A stretch of 64,000 nt of DNA from Rhizobiales bacterium 64-17. Lineage in GTDB: Bacteria; Pseudomonadota; Alphaproteobacteria; Rhizobiales; Xanthobacteraceae. The translations under genes and the position numbers were made by a program. Below, piece by piece: positions 1 to 9,661 of the stretch; within the stretch, counting starts at the first letter, position 1, and each line of letters opens with the position of its first letter. A model generated the notes under the pieces. That model was not told where the DNA came from. It saw only the letters and a program-made list of their open reading frames with translations, and searched no databases. The stretch is taken from positions 31,994 through 95,993 of the forward strand of contig MKWA01000002.1 in assembly GCA_001899285.1 (NCBI GenBank), read 5' to 3'.

Positions 1-1
1 G

Positions 2-3000
2 GATGGCGTTGACCCCAATCGTCTGGCGTTCGTCGAAGCGCACGGGACGGGAACTGCGGCCGGCGATCCGATCGAGGCGACGGCGCTCGGCCGTGGATTG
101 GGTCAGCGTCGTTCAAAGCCACTGCCGATCGGCTCGGTCAAAACCAATATCGGCCACCTCGAGCCGGGCGCCGGCATCGCGGGCCTGATCAAGTCGGTGA
201 TGGCGCTCAATCACGGTGTGCTGCCGCCGTCGCTCCATTGTGACGAACTCAATCCGAACATTGCGTTTGACGACCTCAATCTCAAGGTCTGCCAGGAGGC
301 CATATCGCTACGCGGCGAAGCGGGCACGCTGGCCGGCGTCAATTCCTTCGGGTTCGGTGGCACGAATGCGCATGCGGTGGTCGCTGGCGGGAAGAGCGCG
401 GCGCCGCCGCGCGCGTTGGCTCCTGGGGCGGGATCATTTGTGATCTCGGCCGAAACGGCGCCCGCGCTGGCGTCGCTTGCCCAAAGCTATGCCGGCAAGA
501 TCGACGGGCTATCTAAACGCGATGTTGCGGCGATGGCCGGCGCTGCGGCGCATCGGCGCGAGCATCTGTCCCATCGTCTGGTGGTGACGTCATCCGATAC
601 CAAGGAAATCGCACGCGCACTTCAGGCTTTCGCGGTTGATGGGGAAGATCCCAATCTTGTCGTCGGGAACGCCGTCGGCCGAAATCTTCCGGTCGCCTTC
701 GTCTATGCTGGAAACGGCAGCCAATGGGTCGGCATGGGTCAGGCCGCTCATCGGACCAATGCGGTCTTCCGCAAGCACTTCGATCAGGTCGATGAATTGT
801 TTGCGCCTTTGGGTGGCTGGTCGCTGCGGGATATTCTCTTCAGCGACGAACTTTCCGAGAAACTGTCACTCACGAGCGTCGCGCAGCCTCTTATTTTTGC
901 AATCCAGAGCGCGATCACCGCCGTTCTGACATCACGTGGAATCAAGCCTGTTGCCGTGCTCGGACACAGCGTCGGCGAAATTGCTGCGGCCGAGGCGGCG
1001 GGCATTCTCGATCTCGAGACCGCAATCCGGCTCGTTTATATTCGCAGCCATCATCAGGAACGCACGCGCGGCTTTGGCCGCATGGTCGCGCTGCGCTCGA
1101 CCGTGGATACCGCGGGCGAGATGCTGCAAGCCGTGCCGGAAGTCGAGATCGCGGCCTTCAATAGCCCACGCAGCCTGACGCTGGCCGGGCCCGCCGATAA
1201 ACTTGCGGCGCTGGCGACGGGCAATCCCGGCGTTGCCATGGTCGATCTCGATCTCGATTACCCATTCCATACCGGATTACTGGCGCCGATTCAGCGCGAT
1301 CTGATCGCCGATCTCCAGGACATTCACGGTCATGCCGGACATACGCCGTTTGTGTCGACGGTGACTGGCCAGCAGGAATCCGGCGAAAAGCTCGACGGCG
1401 CTTATTGGTGGTGCAATGTTCGCGAGCCTGTTCAACTTGTCAGCGGATTGCACAAAGCTGCCGCACTCGGCGCGCGCTGCTTCCTCGATATTGGCGCGCG
1501 GCCGACGCTCCTCAAGCACATCACTGACAGCCTCGACGGCGAAACCACCAGCTTTGCGGTTCACGCGACGCTGGACCGTAAGGATGGCGACGGCGACCCG
1601 TTCGACCGGATCGTTGCGAAAGCTCTGGTCGCTGGCGCAGCGATCGATATGGAGCAGCTGTTCGGCGTTGATCCCGGACCTGCGATCAAGCTGCCGTCCT
1701 ATCCATGGCAACAACGAGAATTTCGCTTCGAGCATACCGTTGAAGCGGTCGGGATCGAACCGATCCGGCACCCGTTCGCCGGCATGCGCTATTCTGCGGA
1801 TTCGCTGGAGTGGCACGCCAATATCGATACGGCGGTGCATTCCGCGTTGCAGGATCACAAAGTCGGCGAGCAGGTTCTGTTTCCCGGCACCGCGTTCCTG
1901 GAAATCGCCTTCGCCGTCGCGCGCGAGTGGCTGAAGTCCGAACAGGTCGCCATCACGAATTTCGAGATCATTAAGGCGCTCGACCTCACCAAAGGCGAGG
2001 TCCGCGAGGTCATGACCAGGGTCTCGCCGGGCTCGAATGTGATCGAGATTTTCAGCAGGCCACGTCTGTCGCATGCCGCCTGGCTGCAGAATTGCCGTGG
2101 CAAGATCCAGCCCAGCCACCGCACGCCCGCCGGCGGTTTGCCGATCTGTGGCGATCGGGTGCGCGATCTCACGCGCGCTGACGTTTACCGCATCGCCGCA
2201 GATGCCGGTCTGCACTACGGCCCGGAATTTCAACTCGTTCGGGCGATGTCTATTCACGCCGGCGATGTGATCGATGTTCGCCTCGATCCGCCGTCCGGTG
2301 AAACGCCGTTCGTCCTTGACCCGATCCGGTCTGACTGCTGCTCGCATGGTATTTTCGCGGTCTTACCCGATGTACAGGCGAAAGAACGCGGGGTCGCTTA
2401 TATTCCGGTCCGGATTGATCGGGCGGCGATCTATCAACCGAACGCAAAGCCGGCGCGTGCTCTTGTCGAAATTCACAGCAAGACATCGCGGGCCATCTTC
2501 GCCACGTACTGGATTCTCGATCGTCATGATGGCGTCATTGCCGTGCTCGGCGGCGTGCGGTGCCAGGCCGTGCCGGTTCGGCATGTGGCGCACGTGGAAT
2601 CGGTCGCCGTGGTCGAAGCACCGAAACTGCTGGACGGCCAGACGATTGGTGCCACCGGTCTGCCGGTCACGCCACGACAGGTTGTCGAGGCCGCCCGAAG
2701 CGCCAATGTAGCGTTAGCGGAGGGTCCGCCGGCATCCGGCTTCGCCGATCTGCTCGACGGATTCGCCATGGCCGAGGGCCATCAGATCGCCCAATCGCTG
2801 GCAGACGATGGTGTCGTTGACCCGCAACAGTTGGTGACAAGCGGCCGTCTTCCGGAAGAGCTTGTGCCATGGCTCGTCAATCTGCTCGCGCATCTGGAAA
2901 ATGCTGGCCTCGCCAGCGAGCGTCATGGCGCGTGGCGCATCGTGTCCGACAATCTTCTGCCAAAAGCCGACGCACTTTTGAAACTGCTCGCGACCGAGCA

Positions 3001-6000
3001 TCCGGATCGTGGTTCGGAGTTGTTGCTGGCTGGAGCGTTGTCGGGTTTTTCTCAAAAGATATTTAAAGATCGCGCCATTGCTTTCGGCACCGAAGCTATC
3101 TTTTCGGCGTCTGCGCTCGACTTCTACAAATCCGGACATGTCTTTGCCGAAGCTGGACGACAGGCGCTCTATAAGATTTTGCAGAAGCTTCCCGGCTTCT
3201 GGCCGAAGGACCGCTCGTTGCGGATTCTTCAACTGGGCTATGGCCCACTGACGCAAATGCTGGCGCTGTCGTCGCAGGATGTCGATCTGACGGTGATCGA
3301 GCCGGATCGTCTGGCATTCGACCGGGCCGAGGCTGCGTTAAGCAGGGATGCCTCGGTTCGCATCGTGCCGGATGCCGAGGGGATTGCAGCTGATCAGTTT
3401 GACGCCGTCATCGGTGTCGACGGCTTGCACCGGCTGGCGAAAGATATCGACCTCGACACACTGCGCGGCGCGCTGTCGGCTCATGGCCTGTTGATCGCGA
3501 TCGAGGCCGAACCCTCATTGTTCCGCGACATGGTTTTTGGCTTGGAGGCCGGATGGTTCGTCGAGGAGGGGCGGGATCGCCCCGTCGGCCGTCTGCGCGC
3601 GGCGGCCAGCTGGCACGGAATGCTCGGCGGTTTCGCGCAAGCCGAGACGATCCGTGTTGTTTGCGGTTCGGATGCCGCGTCGTTGTTGGTGGCCTCCGTG
3701 GGAAGTCGCGAAGACACGCAATCCATCATCCAGGCAGATGCCAAGCCGATGGCGTCTCCAGTCATGGTGTCAATCCGATCGTCGGCGTCGACGCCACTTG
3801 CGGGCGAGATTTTGCGGTTGCTCAAAGCTGCTGGCGACGATCTTCCGGTAGTGCTGGATCCGGAGCAATTGTCTGACGCAACTGGTCGGTCGTTGATCCT
3901 GACGCCGCCGATATCATCGGAAAAGCTGGACTCGGAAACGGCGATCCTGCGTCGTTGCCTTGATCTGAAATCGCTGGCGATGACGCTCGGCGGCTGCAAG
4001 ACGACAATCTGGCTGGTCTTCGTCGGCGCGCTCGGTATCGATGGGTGTTCGGTTGATCCCGTTGAAGCCGGTACATGGTCGTTTTCGCGCACGCTCGCCA
4101 ATGAGTTTCCGGCACTGGATATCCGGCGGATCGATATCGCCGAAGGGACATCGCCCGCCAGCGCGGCGAAGATCGTCCGCAGCATCATCCGGTCAGGCAC
4201 TGCTGAAACCGAGCTTCACACCGACGGTACCAAGGTTCAGGCTGTTCGCGTCAAGGGGTTGAAGTCGGTCGTCGAGCACCTGACGCGGGCTGAACCCGCC
4301 GCAGCTCGACTGCAACGGCGCAGCGGCACCGGTCAGCGGCTGTTCTGGGAAAGCGTGCATCGCGTCCGGCCCGACCCGAATGATGTCGAGATCGCGGTCG
4401 AGGCGACGGGGCTTAATTTTCGGGATCTGATGTGGATGCTGTCGTTGTTGCCTGACGACATGCTGGAGGATGGTTTTACCGGCCCGACGCTCGGTCTCGA
4501 ATGTGCAGGACGGATCGTGAGGGTCGGATCGGCCGTGACCGGGTTGAAGCCGGGCGATCCGGTACTGGCACTGGCGGCGTCCGCATTCGCAACGCATACG
4601 GTTGTTCCAGCGGCGCGCGTCGCCAAGGTTCCGCAGGGAATGTCGCTCGATGCCGCGGCAACGATCCCGGTCGCCTTCCTCACGGCGTATTATGCCCTGA
4701 TCAAACTCGCGCATCTCGATCGTGACGAGACCATTCTCATCCATGGTGGCGCGGGCGCCGTCGGCATGGCCGCGATCCAGATCGCGCAATGGCGCGGCGC
4801 GCGGATCATCGCGACAGCCGGATCTCCTGCCAAGCGAAGTCTGTTGAGGGCTTTGGGCGTCGATCACCTTCTCGATTCCCGATCTACGGCATTTGTCGAA
4901 TCCGTGCGCGAGATCGTTCCGAACGGTGTCGACGTTGTGCTGAACAGTCTGGCCGGCGACGCGATGGAAATGAGCATCGCCTGCCTCGGGTCGTTCGGCC
5001 GGTTTGTCGAACTCGGCAAGCGCGACTACATCACCAACACGCATATCGGGCTGCGGCCGTTCCGCAAAAATCTCAGCTACTTTGGTGTCGATCTCGATCA
5101 ACTCGTCGTTGGCCGGGAAACGGTTGGCGACGCGCTCCTCAGGGAGGTGATGGCGCTGTTCGAGCAAGGCGCGTTCACGCCGTTGCCGTATAGTGTGTTC
5201 GGCGGATCGAATGTCGCGGAAGCGTTCCACCTGATGCAGGAGTCGAGCCATATCGGCAAGATTGTCGTGAAACCGGCGCCGGCTGGTTTGGCGCGGTCCG
5301 TGCAAGGCGCATGGACGCCGAAAGCCGGGACGCATGTCATCACCGGCGCTTTCGGCGGGTTTGGCGCCGAGATTGCTCGCTGGTTGGCCGAGCGGGGCGT
5401 CCGTCACCTGGTGCTGATTGGCCGAAAGGGCGCCGCGCGCCCGGATGCGAAGGCGTTGGTGCGAGAACTGACCGAGCGCGGTGTCACAGTCATGGCCGAT
5501 CCGTGTGATATCGCTGATCCACGCGCGGTCGAGGCACTGTTCCGCAAGATTCACGCGACGATGCCACCCGTGGTTGGCGTGATGCACGCGGCGATGTTGC
5601 TCGACGACGCGATCCTCACGAATTTGAGCGAGGATCGGTTCCGGCGCGTCCTGGCGCCGAAGGTGAAGGGCGCCGAAAATCTCGATATCGTCACGCGCGG
5701 CTTGCCGCTCGATTACTTTGTCCTGTTCTCGTCGGTGACGACCCTGATCGGTAATCCGGGCCAGGCCAATTACGTGGCGGCCAACGGATTTATGGAAGGA
5801 TTGGCGCGACGCCGGCGGCAGATGGGATTGCCGGCGCTGGCGGTCGGGTGGGGGCCAATCACGGATGTCGGCGTGGTGGCCACCAGCGACCGCTTGCGCA
5901 GCAGTCTGGAAAAGTTGACCGGTGTTAAGGGTATTCGCGCGCGCGAGGGTCTCGAATTGCTGGCGCAGGCGCTTGCTCTGGCGCCGAAAGCGACCGAGAT

Positions 6001-6538
6001 CGCCGCGATGACTATCTCTCCCAATGATGGCAACTTCTCCAAGGAGCGTCTGCCGATCCTGCGGTCGCCGACCTATGTGTCGTTTGTCCGCAGCGAGGAC
6101 GCAACCGATGCCTCTGGAGACGCTATCGATCTGCGAGCGTTGTTGCAGCAGGAACCCATCGAGGCTGTGCGGCGCAAGGTTTCTGATGTGGTCGTCAGGG
6201 CGCTCGGTAAGGTTCTGCATGCCCGCCCGGAAGATATCAGCAGGGTGCGGCCGCTGGGCGAAATCGGCCTGGACTCGTTGATGACGCTGGAGCTCGTGAT
6301 GAGTCTCGAGTCTGCTTTCGGTTTGAATATCTCGCTGGTCAATTCGGTCGGAACGTTGACCATCTCGGCGTTGTCGGATGAAATCATTGCGCAGGTCGAT
6401 CTTGACCAACATCGTGACGATACCGCCGTCGCCGATATGGCGGGTCGGCATGTGACCTCGATGACGCCAGAGGCAGTTCAGACTTTGAAGAATATTGCCG
6501 TCACCGATGCGATCCGCCCGGAGGGGCGCGCATCTTGA
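2..6538 (+). CDS. rkpA: Reducing type I polyketide/fatty-acid synthase, RkpA-like (5' end cut by window)
   Basis: Builds a reduced acyl chain on a carrier domain. The window opens inside the ketosynthase; the HGTGT active-site motif is at about 32-55 and the domain ends near 400. Next come an acyltransferase (about 690-1590, GHSVGE nucleophile near 961, xxFH motif near 1260 suggesting malonyl units), a dehydratase (about 1770-2600, catalytic His in DHKVGEQVLFP and Asp in SDCCSH), a degenerate methyltransferase-like stretch (about 3200-3560), a quinone-oxidoreductase-type enoylreductase (about 4320-5280, HGGAGAVG), a ketoreductase (about 5310-6000, SS...Y...N) and a carrier domain (GLDSL near 6266). 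There is no thioesterase. The next gene overlaps the stop codon and encodes an alpha-oxoamine synthase, which could release the chain. In Sinorhizobium meliloti, rkpA, rkpG and rkpH show this order and are needed for capsule (K-antigen) production. The family call is firm; the rkp orthology is inferred from gene order. Confidence 0.88.
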   Translation, partial: DGVDPNRLAFVEAHGTGTAAGDPIEATALGRGLGQRRSKPLPIGSVKTNIGHLEPGAGIAGLIKSVMALNHGVLPPSLHCDELNPNIAFDDLNLKVCQEAISLRGEAGTLAGVNSFGFGGTNAHAVVAGGKSAAPPRALAPGAGSFVISAETAPALASLAQSYAGKIDGLSKRDVAAMAGAAAHRREHLSHRLVVTSSDTKEIARALQAFAVDGEDPNLVVGNAVGRNLPVAFVYAGNGSQWVGMGQAAHRTNAVFRKHFDQVDELFAPLGGWSLRDILFSDELSEKLSLTSVAQPLIFAIQSAITAVLTSRGIKPVAVLGHSVGEIAAAEAAGILDLETAIRLVYIRSHHQERTRGFGRMVALRSTVDTAGEMLQAVPEVEIAAFNSPRSLTLAGPADKLAALATGNPGVAMVDLDLDYPFHTGLLAPIQRDLIADLQDIHGHAGHTPFVSTVTGQQESGEKLDGAYWWCNVREPVQLVSGLHKAAALGARCFLDIGARPTLLKHITDSLDGETTSFAVHATLDRKDGDGDPFDRIVAKALVAGAAIDMEQLFGVDPGPAIKLPSYPWQQREFRFEHTVEAVGIEPIRHPFAGMRYSADSLEWHANIDTAVHSALQDHKVGEQVLFPGTAFLEIAFAVAREWLKSEQVAITNFEIIKALDLTKGEVREVMTRVSPGSNVIEIFSRPRLSHAAWLQNCRGKIQPSHRTPAGGLPICGDRVRDLTRADVYRIAADAGLHYGPEFQLVRAMSIHAGDVIDVRLDPPSGETPFVLDPIRSDCCSHGIFAVLPDVQAKERGVAYIPVRIDRAAIYQPNAKPARALVEIHSKTSRAIFATYWILDRHDGVIAVLGGVRCQAVPVRHVAHVESVAVVEAPKLLDGQTIGATGLPVTPRQVVEAARSANVALAEGPPASGFADLLDGFAMAEGHQIAQSLADDGVVDPQQLVTSGRLPEELVPWLVNLLAHLENAGLASERHGAWRIVSDNLLPKADALLKLLATEHPDRGSELLLAGALSGFSQKIFKDRAIAFGTEAIFSASALDFYKSGHVFAEAGRQALYKILQKLPGFWPKDRSLRILQLGYGPLTQMLALSSQDVDLTVIEPDRLAFDRAEAALSRDASVRIVPDAEGIAADQFDAVIGVDGLHRLAKDIDLDTLRGALSAHGLLIAIEAEPSLFRDMVFGLEAGWFVEEGRDRPVGRLRAAASWHGMLGGFAQAETIRVVCGSDAASLLVASVGSREDTQSIIQADAKPMASPVMVSIRSSASTPLAGEILRLLKAAGDDLPVVLDPEQLSDATGRSLILTPPISSEKLDSETAILRRCLDLKSLAMTLGGCKTTIWLVFVGALGIDGCSVDPVEAGTWSFSRTLANEFPALDIRRIDIAEGTSPASAAKIVRSIIRSGTAETELHTDGTKVQAVRVKGLKSVVEHLTRAEPAAARLQRRSGTGQRLFWESVHRVRPDPNDVEIAVEATGLNFRDLMWMLSLLPDDMLEDGFTGPTLGLECAGRIVRVGSAVTGLKPGDPVLALAASAFATHTVVPAARVAKVPQGMSLDAAATIPVAFLTAYYALIKLAHLDRDETILIHGGAGAVGMAAIQIAQWRGARIIATAGSPAKRSLLRALGVDHLLDSRSTAFVESVREIVPNGVDVVLNSLAGDAMEMSIACLGSFGRFVELGKRDYITNTHIGLRPFRKNLSYFGVDLDQLVVGRETVGDALLREVMALFEQGAFTPLPYSVFGGSNVAEAFHLMQESSHIGKIVVKPAPAGLARSVQGAWTPKAGTHVITGAFGGFGAEIARWLAERGVRHLVLIGRKGAARPDAKALVRELTERGVTVMADPCDIADPRAVEALFRKIHATMPPVVGVMHAAMLLDDAILTNLSEDRFRRVLAPKVKGAENLDIVTRGLPLDYFVLFSSVTTLIGNPGQANYVAANGFMEGLARRRRQMGLPALAVGWGPITDVGVVATSDRLRSSLEKLTGVKGIRAREGLELLAQALALAPKATEIAAMTISPNDGNFSKERLPILRSPTYVSFVRSEDATDASGDAIDLRALLQQEPIEAVRRKVSDVVVRALGKVLHARPEDISRVRPLGEIGLDSLMTLELVMSLESAFGLNISLVNSVGTLTISALSDEIIAQVDLDQHRDDTAVADMAGRHVTSMTPEAVQTLKNIAVTDAIRPEGRAS

Positions 6539-7878
6539 CTGAACCGGGCGATGGCGATCAGGACGCCCGCCAGCGTCTGATGGCGCGCGTTCAATCGATG
6601 CGGCGTGGCCTGGACGCGGCTCCTCGCGATTTTGGCGACCCGACGGACTTTGGTTCGCTTCCGGGGTTTGAGGAATTACGCGTCCAGCGCGCAATCGGAA
6701 ACCGGCTCGGACTCAATAATCCGTATTTCAAGATGCACGAAGGCCGCGCCGGTTCACATACGCTGATCGGCAATCGCGATCTGATCAATTTCTCCTGCTA
6801 CGATTATCTCGGTCTCAACGGCCACCCGGAAATTCTCGACGCAGCACAGGATGCGATCCGCCGCTTCGGTGTGTCGTGCTCGGCGAGCCGCGTCGTCGCC
6901 GGCGAGCGCCAGGTTCATCGCGATCTTGAGCAGGCGTTGGCGAAGCATTACACCGCTGATGATGCGGTTGTCATGGTCAGCGGCTACGCTACCAATCTTG
7001 GCGTGATCGGACAGCTTGTCGGTCCGAAGGATCTGATTGTTTATGACGCCGTGTCCCACAATAGTGTGGTGATGGGTAGCGTTCTCTCCGGCGCGACGCG
7101 CCGCAGTTTCGCGCACAACGACCTCGACAATCTCGACGAGATTTTAACGGCCAATAGAGCGAAATATCATCGCGTGCTGGTGATCGTCGAAGGTCTTTAC
7201 AGTATGGATGGTGATTATCCGGATTTGCCACGGCTGATCGACATCAAGCGCCGGCACAAGGCTTGGTTGATGGTGGATGAGGCGCACAGCCTCGGCGTCC
7301 TGGGTGCCAGGGGCGGCGGTGTGGCCGAGCATTTTGGTGTCGACCCACGCGAGGTCGATATCTGGATGGGAACGCTGTCGAAAACGCTTGCCGGGTGCGG
7401 CGGTTACATCGCCGGGTCGGCAGTATTGGTCGATTATCTCCGTTCACTCTGCAATGCCTTCGTTTACAGCGTCGGCATGCCGCCCGCCATTGCGGCATCC
7501 GCGGGCAAGGCGCTGGAGATCATGCACCGCGAGCCGGAACGGGTGGAGCGGCTGCAACACAACAGCCGCTATTTTCAGGCTGGGGCCCAGTCGCGCGGCA
7601 TGAATACGGGAACGGCGCCGGGCACGGCTGTGTGTCCGATCATCGTCGGGGATTCGGTTGCCGCCGCTTATCTGTCGCAGCGCATGTTCGACTGCGGGAT
7701 CAACGTGCAACCGGTTCTCTATCCCGCAGTTCCGGCGAAAACCTCGCGACTGCGGTTCTTCCTGACCGCTATGCACAGCGAGGCCGATATGGACACGACG
7801 CTGTCGGTATTGCAGGAAGAACTCGTGGCTTTGCCGGCGGCGATGGAAAAGCTGACGACTCGCGATGGCCATCGCTGA
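6535..7878 (+). CDS. rkpG: PLP-dependent alpha-oxoamine synthase (BioF/KBL/SPT family), RkpG-like
   Basis: The family condenses an acyl thioester with an amino acid, losing CO2, to give a 2-amino-3-ketone. The 447-residue protein shows the DEAHSLG cofactor-binding motif and the Schiff-base lysine in LSKTLAG (Lys283, codon at 7381). It begins with TTG inside the PKS stop region (TTGA, 4-base overlap), with GGAGGGG upstream around 6521, so translation is probably coupled. It has an N-terminal extension of about 50 residues before the conserved fold, like other PKS-partnered members. The adjacent PKS lacks a thioesterase, so this enzyme is a good candidate to offload its carrier-bound chain. The amino acid used (serine, glycine or alanine) cannot be told from sequence. 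A biotin-pathway BioF role is unlikely because no bio genes are nearby. Confidence 0.87.
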   Translation: MTEPGDGDQDARQRLMARVQSMRRGLDAAPRDFGDPTDFGSLPGFEELRVQRAIGNRLGLNNPYFKMHEGRAGSHTLIGNRDLINFSCYDYLGLNGHPEILDAAQDAIRRFGVSCSASRVVAGERQVHRDLEQALAKHYTADDAVVMVSGYATNLGVIGQLVGPKDLIVYDAVSHNSVVMGSVLSGATRRSFAHNDLDNLDEILTANRAKYHRVLVIVEGLYSMDGDYPDLPRLIDIKRRHKAWLMVDEAHSLGVLGARGGGVAEHFGVDPREVDIWMGTLSKTLAGCGGYIAGSAVLVDYLRSLCNAFVYSVGMPPAIAASAGKALEIMHREPERVERLQHNSRYFQAGAQSRGMNTGTAPGTAVCPIIVGDSVAAAYLSQRMFDCGINVQPVLYPAVPAKTSRLRFFLTAMHSEADMDTTLSVLQEELVALPAAMEKLTTRDGHR

Positions 7879-7929
7879 AAGCGGTGTTATTCTCATTCGG
7901 TTCAGGACGTTGTGCGTGAAGTCCGGATC

Positions 7930-8703
7930 ATGACCCGTACTGTCGTTATCACCGGTGCGACCAGCGGCATCGGTCAGGCACTAGCCCAGCGGTATGCCGC
8001 GCCGGGTATCGTTCTGGGCCTGATCGGTCGTGACCCAGAGCGGCTCGGCCGTATCGCTGACGATGCGCGGCAGCGCGGTGCGGTGATCGTGACCGGAGCG
8101 ATTGATGTCCGTGATCGCGTCGCGATGCAAACCTGGTTGCGAAACCTGGACCGGGATCATTCCATCGACCTCGTCATCGCCAATGCCGGCGTGATGGAAG
8201 GGACGCCGCCCGGCGGTACGATCGAGCCAGCCGACGCCGCTTACGATCTGATGCAGACCAATGTGCTGGGCGTGATGAACACCGTACAGCCGATACTGGA
8301 CGCGATGGTGACGCGCGGACGCGGGCAGGTGGCGATCATGTCGTCGATCGCCGCTTTCATCCCGCTGGCGGATTCGCCGAGCTATTGCGCGAGCAAATCG
8401 GCCGTCCTCAGCTACGGTTTGTCGCTGCGCGCGTTGCTTGCCCGGCAGGGCATTCGCGTCAGCGTCATTTGCCCCGGCTATATCGAGACGCCGATGATGT
8501 TGCGCGAGAATGGGCCAAAACCATTCAAGATGTCGGCGGAACGTGCGGCAGAGTTGATCGCCACGGGGCTCGAACGCGACAAGGCCGTGATTTCGTTCCC
8601 GGCCTTCTTCGCATGGATGACGTGGCTGAACGGGATTTTGCCGGATGGCCTGCGTCGGCAGTTATCGCGCTCGTTCCGCTTTACCGTCTCTCCTTGGGGA
8701 TGA
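7930..8703 (+). CDS. rkpH: Short-chain dehydrogenase/reductase, RkpH-like
   Basis: Classical NAD(P)-dependent SDR of 257 residues. It has the glycine-rich TGATSGIG near the N-terminus, NAG, a catalytic serine in MSSIAAF, and Tyr/Lys in SYCASKSA. By position after the oxoamine synthase it probably reduces the 3-ketone of the amino-ketone product, as 3-ketosphinganine reductases do; this is inference. A GTG at 7912 in the same frame is an alternative start with AGGA six bases upstream; I prefer ATG 7930 because the Rossmann strand then begins at the normal distance. The 3' end overlaps the convergent acyltransferase gene by about 40 bases. Confidence 0.85.
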   Translation: MTRTVVITGATSGIGQALAQRYAAPGIVLGLIGRDPERLGRIADDARQRGAVIVTGAIDVRDRVAMQTWLRNLDRDHSIDLVIANAGVMEGTPPGGTIEPADAAYDLMQTNVLGVMNTVQPILDAMVTRGRGQVAIMSSIAAFIPLADSPSYCASKSAVLSYGLSLRALLARQGIRVSVICPGYIETPMMLRENGPKPFKMSAERAAELIATGLERDKAVISFPAFFAWMTWLNGILPDGLRRQLSRSFRFTVSPWG

Positions 8704-9660
8704 GGGTTCGTCCTCATAGTCGAGCGAAAAATACCACTGATCGAGCCGCGCACCTACGATCGGCTCGATCACGGCGTTGAGCGCCGCAGCGTTCTCACGA
8801 ACGCGCATGGACTTGTTAGCGGCTGATGACATGGACAACTGCGGCAGGAAGGTCACACGAAAGCGCGCGGCATCATCGAGCCGCTCGCAATAGGCGGGGA
8901 TCAGGGCCGCGTCGCTGCGCTCGGCCAATTGAACGGCATAGTAAATATTGCTTGCCGGATTGAGTGTTCGTCCGAACGCCGGCGCCTGAACGCGATCGTG
9001 CATCAGTGCGTCGATATAGATGATGAAAGGCCCGCCGCCGGCGCGCAGTTCCCGATAGGCTTCGCGCAGACTGTTCGGCCCTGCCGCAATGAAGCGTGCG
9101 CCATATCGGGCGCGAACGCGGTTGATGAGCCTGTGCAAGAAGCGGTTCTCGGGCGCAAGATAGATGCCGGTGCCATGATAGCCGTTGGCGATTCCGGCTA
9201 CGAGCACCACCTCCCAATTGGCGAGATGAACCGGTGTCACGACGATCGGCTGGCCGCGATCGCGCGCGGCGTGCATGTGTTCGAGACCCGCGGTCGCGAT
9301 CCGCCCCTCAGCCCACAGCCGGTCGATCACCGAATATTCGTGCATGGTGCGGCCGACATTGCGCCAGAGCCGCTCCATCGCCGCGTCGGTCGAAGTCGTA
9401 TCCGCATGTTCCGGGTTGTGCCGCTGCCACAGACGTCGCGCGCGTGCATCGCTGTCGGGATAGAACTTGCGTGTCAGCCGTGTCAGCACCGCGCCTGCCC
9501 AAGAGCACGCGTCGGTCGGTAAAATACGCATCGCGCCGTGGATCGCGTGGAAATAAGCGCCTGCGATCGGATCAGCGAGCCAGTACAGCAGCGCTGTGCG
9601 CCGTTTGTCGCGTTCGGCGAACAGCCAGCGGATCGGCGGCGTGGTCGCGTCCAATGTCAT
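8662..9660 (-). CDS. LpxL/HtrB-type lysophospholipid or lipid acyltransferase
   Basis: A 332-residue member of the bacterial lipid A lauroyl/myristoyl acyltransferase family. The family motif H-x4-E is present as HLANWE, in the usual context after PIVVTPV, followed by an N-x-x-R-like patch and IYIDALMHD. It lacks an obvious cleavable signal; a hydrophobic stretch near residues 25-45 probably anchors it to the inner membrane. Its start codon lies one base after the stop of the P450 gene, so the two are almost certainly one transcript and perhaps one pathway. Sitting among the PKS, oxoamine synthase and SDR genes, it could N- or O-acylate their product rather than lipid A. The acceptor is unknown. 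Confidence 0.78.
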   Translation of the reverse strand: MTLDATTPPIRWLFAERDKRRTALLYWLADPIAGAYFHAIHGAMRILPTDACSWAGAVLTRLTRKFYPDSDARARRLWQRHNPEHADTTSTDAAMERLWRNVGRTMHEYSVIDRLWAEGRIATAGLEHMHAARDRGQPIVVTPVHLANWEVVLVAGIANGYHGTGIYLAPENRFLHRLINRVRARYGARFIAAGPNSLREAYRELRAGGGPFIIYIDALMHDRVQAPAFGRTLNPASNIYYAVQLAERSDAALIPAYCERLDDAARFRVTFLPQLSMSSAANKSMRVRENAAALNAVIEPIVGARLDQWYFSLDYEDEPSSPRRDGKAERAR

Positions 9661-9661
9661 G

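Noticed and set aside
4193..6694. 833-codon open frame antisense to the PKS
   Set aside because: Arg/His/Gln-rich, no recognisable domain, entirely opposite enoylreductase, ketoreductase and carrier domains; a typical high-GC shadow frame.
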